64,000 bases of DNA, taken from assembly GCF_029931775.1 (NCBI RefSeq), contig NC_079332.1, positions 19,599,803 to 19,663,802 on the forward strand. The letters are read 5' to 3'. This document shows, in pieces, positions 43,401-55,400 of this stretch (positions are counted from its first letter, which is position 1; every line of letters starts with the position of its first letter). Both the position numbers and the translations under genes were made by a program. The stretch is from Euleptes europaea (Eukaryota > Chordata > Lepidosauria > Squamata > Sphaerodactylidae). Below the pieces are notes generated by a model that was given only the letters and a program-made list of their open reading frames with translations, did not search any database and was not told the origin of the DNA.

Positions 43401-46400
43401 TAGTTCATAGGATCAGAAAGAACGCGTCCTGTGCGACGTCTTGCATCCTGTAGCCTGGCTGCTTAAAGTGTGCTTGTTATCATGTCTTTCCTTAGACTTA
43501 ACTCCAAGCTTACCTTCCTAGTTTGAAGCTGTTCAGTTCCAAAATCCTGATTGTGAAGCCTTGCTGGAAAAGATCAGAGTCCTTTAGACAGTTTTGGGGA
43601 GGGATTTTGCTGGATTTCATGGGTAACACCCAAGAGCCATTTTGAAGGAGATATTCTCTGCTTTCTTCAATGGTTGGTGGCTTGTAAAAAAAGAAATAAA
43701 AGGATTGCCTCTGGCAGTATAACTCTATCCTGTCCTATTGGTCACTAGAAGTGAATTTATCACTAGGACTGACGACCATATTTATTTATTTTAAAAAAAT
43801 TATATGCCACCTTTCCAGAGACCTGCTGGAAGTAGATCACAAAATAAAACACTTATGATAAATTCATAAAAGCAATGTAAAATAACAATAAATGAGCTCT
43901 TAAAAATGAGCCTGTGCATAAAAACAGCACAAAACAGCATCAGAAAGAGTCCTCAGGCTCAGAGCAGACCATAAAAACAGACAAAAAAGTGGGAATATTC
44001 TAGATATGCTCTGAACCCACACATTGTTTGTGTACAGTAAAATTATACCCTTATGAGAAGGTGGTGGAAAAAGGAGGTAGAAATATCTCTGTGTTTCAGT
44101 ATTCACAGATAAGAAGTTTTCTAATTACAACTAAGGAAGGGAATGCTAATAAAAACTGTCGAAGGCTTTCACGGTCAGAGTTCATTGGTTCTTGTGGGTT
44201 ATCCGGGCTGTGTAACCGTGGTCTTGGTATTTTCTTTCCTGACGTTTCGCCAGCAGCTGTGGCAGGCATCTTCAGTGTTACTCCTCTGAAGATGCCTGCC
44301 ACAGCTGCTGGCGAAACGTCAGGAAAGAAAATACCAAGGCCACGGTTACACAGCCCGGATAACCCACAAGAACTAATAAAAACTGTTAACACAATTTGAA
44401 GAACTAACTTTGTAAGAAAACATAAAGCTTGTCTCTAATTGATACTGTTTCCTGACAGATTTATTATGTATGAAGGAAAAAGGGTTTCACAAAAGGTGGC
44501 GAAGTGGTCTGGGGTCAACATCAAGCCCCCTCCCCCACGTGGGATTCCTTTTTTATAAGAGGATCGGCCTTTTTAGTGAACCTTCCTTGAAGAGATTAAA
44601 ATGGCAGACCAGTGGTATTTGTCACCAGACCAACTTTCAAAATGGTATAATACTATGAGGAATTATTGGTTTTGTGGCTGTGGCATTGCCCCTGTTCCTT
44701 ATGTCATGGGGGTGCTCGCTGGCTGTGAAATATTGGACAATTATTGTCCTTCCCAAGCCAAAAAGAATATCTGGACATCTGGTGTTTTGTATGTTGAAGC
44801 TGGAAGCTATCTAAAATGTAATGTTGTTATCTGGAGACAAATGGTGACTCAGATGGAAAACTAATCAGAGTTTGGATGTGTTGATATTCTATTATTCCCC
44901 CCCGTACCTTCTGTAATCTTACAGATAATCTGATGAACCTCTCCCCAAAAGAAAGAGAAAGGGTGCAGTTTTGTGCCCCCGAGAAACAGAATTAGGCTGC
45001 TGAGAGGAAACAGTGGTAGGAATGCCAGTCAAGCTGGGAGGTTTGGTCCAGAGATCGTCGTTTTCTTCATAGTGATACTTGTAAGTGGTCGAAAGCGTCT
45101 GGGGTGTTTTTAGCAAACTTCCTGTGCAGTCTTTTTTTGGTCATTATGGTTGAATTTTTTCTGGCTTCAAAGGGAGCTCTGAAGCCGGCCTCATCATCGA
45201 TGCGAAGTCAGCCGCATCCTCCACTGATGCTGTTTGTCGGATGAACCACGTGAGGCTGGCCAAGCCCCCCCCCCCCCCGCCACCCATCTTTTGCTTTCCT
45301 GGCCTACCCCTTGTCTTGATGCTGCCTGTTCTTTTGTCCTGGCTGAAGTGGGGGAGCTGCAAGCCCCCCCCCCAATAGAGGCAGCCGGGGGAGCATAGAA
45401 TTGGAAGGGACCACCAAAGTCATCTAGTCTAACCCCCCTGCACAATGCAAGAAATTCTAAACTACCTCCCCACTACACCCCCAGTGACCCCTACTCCTTG
45501 CCCAGAAGATGGCCAAGGTGCCCTCCCTCTCATGAACTGCCTAAGGTCATAGAATTAGCATTGCTGTAGATGGCCATCTAGCCTTAAAAACCTCCAGGGA
45601 AGGAGAGCTTACCACCTCCAGAGGAAGCCTGTTGTACTGAGGAACTGCTCTAACTGTCAGGAAATTCTTTTTAATGTCTAGATGGAAACTTTTGATTTAA
45701 TTTCAGCCCATTGGTTCTGGTCCGACCTTCTGGAGCAACAGAAAACAACTTGGCACCCTCCTCTCTATGAAAGAACTTGAAGATGGTTATCATATCCCCT
45801 CTCAGTCTTCTCCTCTTCAGGCTAAACATACCCACCTCCTTCAAACTTTCCTCATAGGACTTGGTCTCCAGACCCTTCACCATCTTTGTTGCCCTCCTCT
45901 GGACTCCAGCTTATCTACATCTTAAATTGCGGTGCCCAAATCTGAACACAATACTTTAGGTGAGGTCTAACCAGAGCAGAACAAAGTGATACCATCACTT
46001 TGTGTGATCTGGACACTATACTTCTGTTGATACAGCCCAAGATTGCATTTTCCTGTTTAGCTACGGCATCACACTGTTGACACATGTTCAGTGTTTGGTC
46101 TACTAAGACCCCAAGATCGTTTCCGCACAAACTACTGCTCAGACAAGTCTCCCCCATTCTGTTATTATGCATATGATTTTTCCTACCTAAATGCAGAACT
46201 TTACATTTATCTTTGTTGAAGGTCATTTTATTAGTTTTAGCCCAATTCTCCAGCCTATCAAGATCATCCTGTATCTTAGCTCTGTCTTCTACCATATTTG
46301 CTACCCCTCCCAATTTAGTATCATCTGCAAATTTAATAAGCATTCCTTCATCCAAATCATTTATAAAGATGTTGAACAACACAGGGCCCAGGACAGATCC

Positions 46401-49400
46401 CTGAGGCACTCCACTAGTCACTTCTCTCCAAGTGGATGAGCTCTCTTTGGGTGCGATCTGTCAACCAGTTGCAGATCCACCTAACAGAAATAGGAGCCAA
46501 ACCACATTTTCCCAATTTGTCAACAAGAATATCATGTGGAACCTTATCAAAAGCCTTACTGAAATCAAGATAAACTCTGTCTACAGCATTCCCCTGATCC
46601 GGCAAGGTAGTAACTTTCTCAAAAAAGGAGATTAGTCTGACGACTTGTTCTTGAGAAACCCGTGCTGGCTCTTAGTAATCAGACCCATCCTTTCTAAATG
46701 CTCAAGGACTGAGCATTTCCTGGTATAGAAGTCAAGCTGATGGGTCGATAGTTACCCGGATTCTCCTTTTTCCCCTTCTAGAAGATGGGGACGACATTTG
46801 CCCACTTCCAGTCTTCTGGCACCTCACCTGATCTCCACGAATTCTCAAAAATAATGGACAGAGGTTCAGAAATTATATCTGCAAGTTCTTTAAATACCCT
46901 TGGATGCAATTAATCTGGTCCTGAGGGCTTTGTTTCGTTTAAAGAAACTAGGTGTTTGTGCACTACCCCAATGGCAATCCTTGGCTGCAAATCCCTTCCC
47001 TCATCATGTGTTCTGTTGACGCCATGTTGAGCACCGTTTCCCTCGCCAGAAAAGACTGAGGAAAAGTAGGAATTGAGGAGTTCTGCCCTCTCTTCATCTC
47101 CTGTTATAATTTCACTTTCCGGTCCCCGCAATGGGCTTATCTTGTCCTTGTTCTTATTCTTACTCTGTACATAGGAAAAGAACCCTTTTTTGTTGCGTTT
47201 AGCATCTCTCACTAGCCTAAGTTCATACTGAGCTTTAGCTTTCCTAACACTCTCCCTACAAGCACTAGTTTTTTTTTATATTCCTCTTTGGTTATAAGGC
47301 CCTCCTTCCACTTCCTAAAGAAACTCCCACCCTTCTTGAACTCCCTTCTCCTTAAGTATTTCTGACCATGGGATTCTACCCAACATAAGTTTAAGTTTGT
47401 TAAAATTGCTCTCCTAAAGTCCAACCTATATGCCTGACTACGTACAGTTTTTCCTTTTCCCAAAATTGTAAATTCCAAGATGACATGGTCACTCCTACCC
47501 AGGGTGCCTACTACTTTAACCTCATCAACCAGTTCTTCCCTGTTGGTGAGAATCAAATCTAAGATAGCATATCCCTTTGTTTCCCTGTTCACTTTCAGGA
47601 AAATAAAGTTGTCAGCAAGACAAGTCAGGAATTTATTGGATCTTGCATGTTTAGCAGAGTTGGACTTCCAACAGATATCTGGGTAATTGAAATCTCCCAT
47701 GACCACCGTGTTCCGTCTCTTTGAGAACTTTGTAATCTGGTCTAGGAGTGTCTCATCCAAGTCCTCTGCCTGGTTTGGTGGCTGACCCCCACCATAATAT
47801 CACTATTATTTCTTACTCCTTTGATTTTTACCCAGAGACTCTCGACTGAACTTCCATGCTCAGATTCATGTACTTCTTCACAAGTGTACACATCTTTGAC
47901 ATATAATGCTATTCCTCACCCCTTAATATTCCAATCATGAGTGACATCCCACCAAGTTTCAGTAATGCCTATTAGGTCAAAATCCCCTTCCCGTATTAGG
48001 GCTTAAGTTCTTCCTGCTTGTTTCCCATACTCTGCGCATTAGTGTACAGACATCGGAATCCGTGGTTTATGTGCCCCAAGGTTTTCGTTTTTGTACTTAC
48101 CCGTGAATTTATGTTTCCTGGCATACATGCCACTCCCTGCAAATGTTCTCGTCTCTAGTTATTGTCAGCATACTAGGTGTTAAGGTGTTGTCTCGCTCCC
48201 CCATAGGATTTAGTTGAAAGCCCTCCTTATCAGGTTGGCAAGGCTCTCACCAAACACATTTTTTCCTACCCTCATGAGGTGCAAACCATCTCCCGATAGA
48301 AGAGCTTCATCTCGAAAGCGTAAACCAGGGTCCAAAAATCCAAACCTTTCTTGAGGACACCATCTAGGCAACCAGTCATTAATTTGTAATATTCTTCCTT
48401 CCCTTCCTAAGCCACGACCTTCAACAGGAAGAACTGACGAAAAAACAACATGCCCCCAGGCCCTTCACCTTCTTACCCAGAGCCGCATAGTCTCTTTTAA
48501 TATGTTCTAGGCTGTGTTGGGCAATATCAGTTGTTCCCACGTGAATTAGCAAGAAGGGGTAATAATCTGTGGGCTTGATGAGTCTTCCTATCCTTTCTGT
48601 CACATCCTGGATGTGTGCACCTGGTAGACAGCAGACCTCTCGAGATGACAAGTCCGGTCAGCACACTTTAGACTCTACCCCTCTCAGCAGGCCAGTCGGC
48701 TTGAGGCTTACTGCGCCCCATCATCTTAGCAGCTGGTTCTTTCAGTTGTAAGCCACCTCAAGTAGGGCTCTGAAGAGGCGACACAGAAATATCCTAAATA
48801 AATAAGCGGCAGAGACCGCAGTCTAAATTGGGGGTGGTTTTGATAGCTTGCACACGCATCAGGCTTTCTGATTGTGATTTCTGAGGACAGAAGAGGTGTT
48901 GTAAGTAGAGGAGAATGGGTATTATTCAACCTAAGTCTTACAGCACTCTGCAAATCTTGCCAAACTCCCCCTGTTCCCCCTAGTGGCAACTCTAGGTGTC
49001 TGGGGTCCGGAAGGCAGATGGGTACATCACCCTGACTGTTCCCTGGCTGGACCTTTCAATGCCTTTCAATGGACCAGCCCAATGGCATGGCAGTAGTCAT
49101 GTATGAGCCATTCAAAAGTCATGATTGCCAAACGGGAGCTCCGTCTCTGTATTGTTGCTTGGACTGGGGAGTGTCTGCTGGGGAAGTGCCGGGACTGTCA
49201 AGTGACTGAATACTTTTGTGCCATCCCCGTCCCCCCCACCACTGAAGGCCGTAGGGTTGGGTCGGTTCTGGAACCCAAGGCTGTGTTCTGCAGCCAAGGC
49301 TCAGGTTTCCTAGATGTTCCTGTTCTTGCTGCATGTCTCAGACACATGTTTTTAGTGTGGCTGGGATCTGTCAGCTGCATTTCATGAATCCAAATCTTGC

Positions 49401-52400
49401 CACCACCTTGGTCTCATTTTAAGCCAGGCAGCATACATTTTATCCTCACAATAGCCCTGCGAGGCTGGTGGCTGGCCCTCAGACCCCCAGTGGGAATTCG
49501 AACCAGGACAGTTTTCCTCTTCCAAGCCCAGCACTCTCTCTGCTACACCAAACTGACTCTTGCGCTGGTCAAACTAGGATCCTGGGACCACTGGGAAGAA
49601 CCGTCTTGGAGGTTTGCCTGGGGATTCTCCTGCTGCGTGTGGGACAGACCCCGTTCTTATACCACAGCAGTTTGGTTTTCCTTTGGAAAGCAAGTGGTGC
49701 TCTCTGCTCTGGTTAGAATCATAGGGTTGGAAGGGACCACCAGGGTCATCTAGTCCAACCCCCTGCACAATGCAGGAAATTCACAACTACCTCCCCACCC
49801 CACCCCCAGTGACCCCTACTCCATGCCCAGAAGATGGCCAAGGTGCCCTCTCTTTCATGACCTGCCTAAGGTCATAGAATCAGCCTTGCTGACAGATGGC
49901 CATCTAGCCTCTGCTTCAATACCTCCAGGGAAGGAGAGCTCACCACCTCTTGAGGAAGCCTGTTCCACTGAGGAAACGCTTGAACTGTTAGAAAGTTCTT
50001 CCTAATGTCTAGATGGAAACTTTTTTTGATTTGGTTAGCTAGTGACTCAATGTTTGGGGGCAGGCAGAGGAGGAGCGGGTCCGGGTGCCGAGGATTCAGG
50101 ACTTGGAACACCAGGGATCTTCAGCCGGAAAATACCTTTGTGCCTTATCATGACAGCTCCATAACGAGGACCCTTTCCTGCAGGGTTTCCCATTCTTGTG
50201 TGATTCAAGCTTCTCCTGGCTGGCGGGACTTGTGTTACGGTCAAGTGTAAATCTTGAGGATTGCCTGTGAGCTTAGCAGGCAAACACCTGCTTGGCTTGC
50301 AGAAGGGCCCTGGCTCAATCCCTGGCATCGCCAGTTAAAAACTCTCCAGTTGCAAGCGTTGGGAAAGACCTTTCTGTGCTGGAGAATTTGGAGAGCCACC
50401 GCTGGTCAGAAGAGGCAAGGCGGAGATGAGTGGACCGGTGGCCAGAGGCTGCCGCCCAAGGCTGCTGCGTACGTCCAAGTCTCTTTCTTTCCAGAGAGAT
50501 TTGGTGGCGGTGGTTCCAGTTGACCCTGTGAGTGACCTTTTTCTCTCTTGCAGGCACGGGCCTTGGAGAGAGCCGGTGAACCCTTACTACGTCAACACTG
50601 GCTACGCCCTGGCCCCAGCCACCAGTGCCAACGACAGCGAGCAGCACAGCATGTCCAGTGATGCCGACACTATGTCCTTGACCGACAGCAGCATGTGAGT
50701 ACTGGAGAGGGTCCCTGGATGCTTCCATTGGCCATCTGAGCTTCCAGCCTTGTGCAGGGATTTCCGGTGGTAGTGGGAGCTCCCACCCACCTTGTGCAGG
50801 GAGAGGGCCGTTTCTTGTTTAGCGCTGGCAGCAGGGGCACTGATTTTGGGGCCCTGGACTTCGGCCCAGGGCCCCAGAATCACTAGGATCGCCCCAGTTG
50901 GCAGAGCTTTTTGGAAAAAGCTGAGAGGTCCTTGGCACCCTGTGCTGAAGGCCTGCGAATCTTTAAGTTAGCACCACTCTCAGAGGGAACTGGTGGTTAG
51001 ATTGGCTTACTGATCTAGAAACCAAGTTGTGTGAATGTGACCCCTGGCCCTTACACCACTCCTTTCAGAAGGCAGGGGTATCTAGCAATCCTTTTGTGAA
51101 ACCTGCAAACAGCTGAGAAAACAGGAACTTGGCTGAATAATATAACTTTAGCTTAGTCTGTTCCTTTTTATGCCAATAAAGAATTGATTGATTGATTGAT
51201 TGATTGATTAGTCTGTGATGTGGGTATGAGTGGGTGGGTGTCTCTGCCGAGACAGCCAGACTGTGTGTGTTTTGGTTTCACCAGGTGCGTCCCAAGGCCG
51301 GGCCTGTTAACCGTCAAATTCCTTTCGCTAACTCTGTGGGAACTGCCCTCGTAGGGAGGGTGGTTGCCATGGCTTCCACCACTATCTGATATGACCAATG
51401 TTCTTCCATATAGGCCCTAGGCCGTGCCTTTAGTTCCCATTCGTGCCAATTTACCTGTTAGCTCTGTATACCTGTAGGTTTTCTAATAAATCAACTCTCT
51501 TTTGGACTACTCGCCTGTGGATGTTGTTTGTGGGATTACTACAGGGACAACTGCTCCCCTTAAGGCCCCCCTCCCACTGTCCTGTTCATGGGCGCCCGTT
51601 TGTGAGGGTAAGCAGTATGGAATTGACGGACCAAACGGGTGCAGAAACATCACGTGCGCTCACCTATTCATCTTGCGCAGAACTGAAATGTTTCCAACGA
51701 ACTAGATACTGGAGAGAGCCATGATGGATACGCGAGTCCAGGATTTTCGCGATTTCAAAATGTTCCTCTCCCCCCACCATCACCGTTGGTTCTGGGAGAG
51801 GTTCAGGATGCCATTCCGGGGAGGGAATATGCTGTTTCAGCAAACTGATACGGAACACGGGATGAATCCGTCTCAAGGACTTTGGGAGCGAGAGCTCCAC
51901 AGTTACTGGGTTGATGATTCGATAAATGGAAAAGGGTCCTACGTATTTGGCACTGAGTTTATTACACGGGCGGTTGGAACGCAGATTCTTGGTGGATAAA
52001 TAAACCATATCCCCCACTTTGTAATCTTTTCCTGGTGAGCAATGTTTGTCGGCTTGAGCCTTGTATTTACGTTTGGCCCGTTCCAGGTTTTTTATCAGCC
52101 AGGGCTATGTTGTTTGAATAGTGTGTACCCAGTCGGCAACACCTTCACCCCCCTCCTCCCCTGAGACATCGTTATGGCCAATGGGGCCGAAGTCCTTACC
52201 ATACACGGCCCGGAAGGGGCTATACCCAGTGGATTGATGTACAGCATTATTGTATTCATATTCAGCAAAGGGTAACAATTCAACCCAATCATCTTGATGA
52301 TAGTTAACATAACAACGCAAGTAGCATTCCAATACAGCATTCACCCGCTCCGTCTGGCCGTCGGTTTGGGGATGGAAAGCACTGGAGAAACCTTGTTCCA

Positions 52401-55400
52401 CCCCCACCAACTTTAGGAAAGCTTTCCAGAATTTAGCTACATAGCTACTTCCGCGGTCGCTGACCACCTTGCGCAGAAAACTATGTAGACAGAAGACATG
52501 TGACACAAAGAGGCAGGCCAGTTTTGGGGCGGACGGGATACCTGCGCAAGGGACAAGATGCACCTGTTTAGAGAACAAGTCCGTGATTACCCAAAGTACA
52601 GTCTTCCCTTCACTGAGGGGGAGATCGGTCATAAAATCCATTGCAATTACTTCCCAGGGTCTAGTGGGGGTCTCTAACGGTTGCAGTAATCCGGGGGGGT
52701 TTCCTTGGGACCTTTTGACAGTAGCACATACTGGCAACTGCGGATGAATGAATCTACGTCGGTTCGCATGCCCGCCCACCAAAATTGTCTCCGTAACAAA
52801 TGCAGCGTTTTTAGAAATCCAAAGTGTCCTGTGGTCTTGGCTCCATGGACCAGCTGCAGTACCTCCTTCCGCAGACCTTTAGGCACATACAGCTTAGAGT
52901 CTTTGTACCAATAACCTCCACGTTCAGTCAGAGAAGTGGGGAGGGTTTGTGCAGAGAGTTCGGCTTGGCAACTGGAACGAAGTGAGTTCATAAAAGAGTC
53001 CGTTAGACCCGCCCTATCCAGCGTTGTGGGCACCATGCTGGTGGGAGGGCGACCGGGTGGAGCTGGGGGGGGGCGCGGTCGGGTCAATTGGCGTGGTTGG
53101 GTTTGGCGTTCCCCCCCCCCCCCCATGCGAAGACTGTGGCGGGAGCCGGGCTTGCGATCGAGTTTGGACTGCTAGAGTGGGCAGCAAACCCCTTTGATCA
53201 GGAGTGAACAGGGACTCCATGGGGCGTTCAACCTTGGTTGGGTATTGGGGTAGTCTGGATAGAGCATCAGCCAGGACATTCTGTTTCCCTGGTACATGTT
53301 TCAATACAAAACAGAATTGAGCAAAGAGTCTGCCCAGCATACCTGTTTCGCGGACAGTTTACGGGCACCCGTGAGCGCCTCCAGGTTCTTGTGATCGCTC
53401 CACACCTCAAAAGGGACTTTAGAGCCTTCTAAAAACTGTCTCCACACCGTGAGGGCATGGTGGACGGCGGCCGCTTCTTTTTCCCAGATCGGCCAGTTGA
53501 GCTAAGACTGCGCGAACTTCTTAGAGAAGCGCACGGATGCAGAAGACCGTCCCTCCCTCGCTGTAGAAGCGCACCCCCCATTGCCACGTCTGAGGCGTCA
53601 ACCTGGACATATAAACATTTGCTCAGGATCAGGGTGTTGCAACACTGGTTCAGAGGTAAACAGTAGCTTGAGAGTATCGAAAGCGGTTTGGCACTGGGTG
53701 GTCCAATTGATTTTAGCCGAGGGCAACGTGGCTGCATTTCCCTTTCCCTTAGTTTTAAGGAGATCAGTGATGGGGAGTGCAACTTGAGCGAAGTTGGGGA
53801 TGAACCCTCTGTAGAAATTAGCGAACCCAAGAAATTGTTGAACCTGTTTGCGGGTTGAGGGTGGTTCCCAATTGGTTACAGACTGTACCTTCTCAGGGTC
53901 CATGGTGAGACCGTGATGTGAAATTATATAGCCCAAAAAAGTTAACTGTTTTTGGTGAAATTCGCATTTGGACACCTTAGCATAGAGCTGATTGTCTCTG
54001 AGACGTTGCAATACTTCCCTCACCAGGGTAACGTGTTCGTCCATAGTTTTAGAGTAAATAAGAATGTCATCCAAGTAAACCACCACTCCTTTATATAATA
54101 AGTCGTGTAGGATTTCATTAATGAATTGCATGAAGACCCCTGGGGCCCCTTTTAATCCGAAAGGCATCACTAAGAATTCATACATGCCAAAGCAACTGGA
54201 AAAGGCTGTTAGGGGTACATCTGTATCTCGAATTCTGATTCTGTAATAGGCTTCCACCTAGTCTAATTTAGTGAAGATACGTCCCTCCTTTAGTTGCCCC
54301 AAGAGATCCGAGATCAGAGGAATGGGGTAGGCATTGGACTGGGTAACCGCATTAAGTTTCCGAGCACTGTCTTTACTCCCACCCGGGGCCCAGGCGAACC
54401 CTCCGGGGCTCCAGCCACAGGCAAGTCACTCGGAGAGCACGTTCCCTGCTCCAATCCGAGATCCCGGCGATCCCTCCAGGGCTCCAGCCAGGCAGGTAAC
54501 AGGTAGAGAAGGGATTCGTGCCAAAATGTAAGCACTTGTCCCTGTAGTAATCCCACAAACAACATCCACAGGCGAGTAGTCCAAAAGAGAGTTGATTTAT
54601 TAGAAAACCTACAGGTATACAGAGCTAACAGGTAAATTGGCACGAATGGGAACTAAAGGCACAGCCTAGGGCCTATATGGAAGAACATTGGTCATATCAG
54701 ATAGTGGTGGCAGCCATGGCAACCACCCTCCCTACGAGGGCAGTTCCCACAGAGTTAGCGAAAGGAATTTGACAGTTAACAGGCCCGGCCTTGGGACGCA
54801 CCTGGTGAAACCAAAACACACACAGTCTGGCTGTCTCGGCAGAGAACAGGCCTGACAGTGGGCAGGAAATGAGCCCCCAGGACTCCCTTCCATGGCATCC
54901 GATGGCTGTTGAGCTGCCCTGGGTGGGAAGAGAGCTGTCATGGGCACAAATTGATCAGTAAGAACAGCCCGGCTGGATCAGCCGGAGGTTCCTCTTGCTC
55001 TGCTCCCACTCTGGCCAGCTAATGCTTGTGGGTGCTTCCAGGCAGGGCGTGCAGTCCAGAGAGGCCTCTGCTGTGTCCCCCCCCCCCCACAGGAGTCTGT
55101 TGAGCTCCCTTTTCCTATTTGTAGGGGAGCAAGATTTCCAGATCTTTGGGGCATATCAAGGTGGAGAGGAAAGTAGCCAAGCCTTGTAAGATGGGCTGTT
55201 TTAGTGCCGTGGATGCCTGTGGTGGCTACCTCTTGAAGACCCGGATAGCCCGGCTGCCACAGTGCCCTGTGTTCAGTCTCATCTGGAGGTCCACTCAGGG
55301 TCCCTCTTGCTTTCTTTTGGCAGAGATGGGATTCCGCCATACCGACTCCGAAAGCAGCATCGCAGAGAGATGCAGGAAAGTGCCAAAGCGAATGGACGTG

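Larger units (their letters stand above)
51241..54857 (-). mobile_element. Broken Ty3-type LTR element (chromovirus) with inverted terminal repeats
   Basis: The interior reads on the minus strand. In that order it carries pieces of reverse transcriptase with a YLDD active site (54257-53598), RNase H (about 53830-53015, [15 protein letters not shown]), integrase with its zinc-binding and catalytic parts (about 53126-52105), and a C-terminal chromodomain-like segment (52017-51664, [19 protein letters not shown]). That makeup is typical of vertebrate chromoviruses. There is no room for gag or protease between the upstream LTR (54527-54857) and reverse transcriptase. The repeat at the other end (51241-51551) lies in the opposite orientation. 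The element has several breaks and is a fossil. It occupies the AXIN1 intron between 50694 and 55324. Confidence 0.9.

Noticed and set aside
44096-44399. Two mirrored frames encoding [19 protein letters not shown] on opposite strands
   Set aside because: They are translations of the same fold-back repeat; the same peptide arises at 6.9 and 22.5 kb. It is structural or ribozyme sequence, not a gene.
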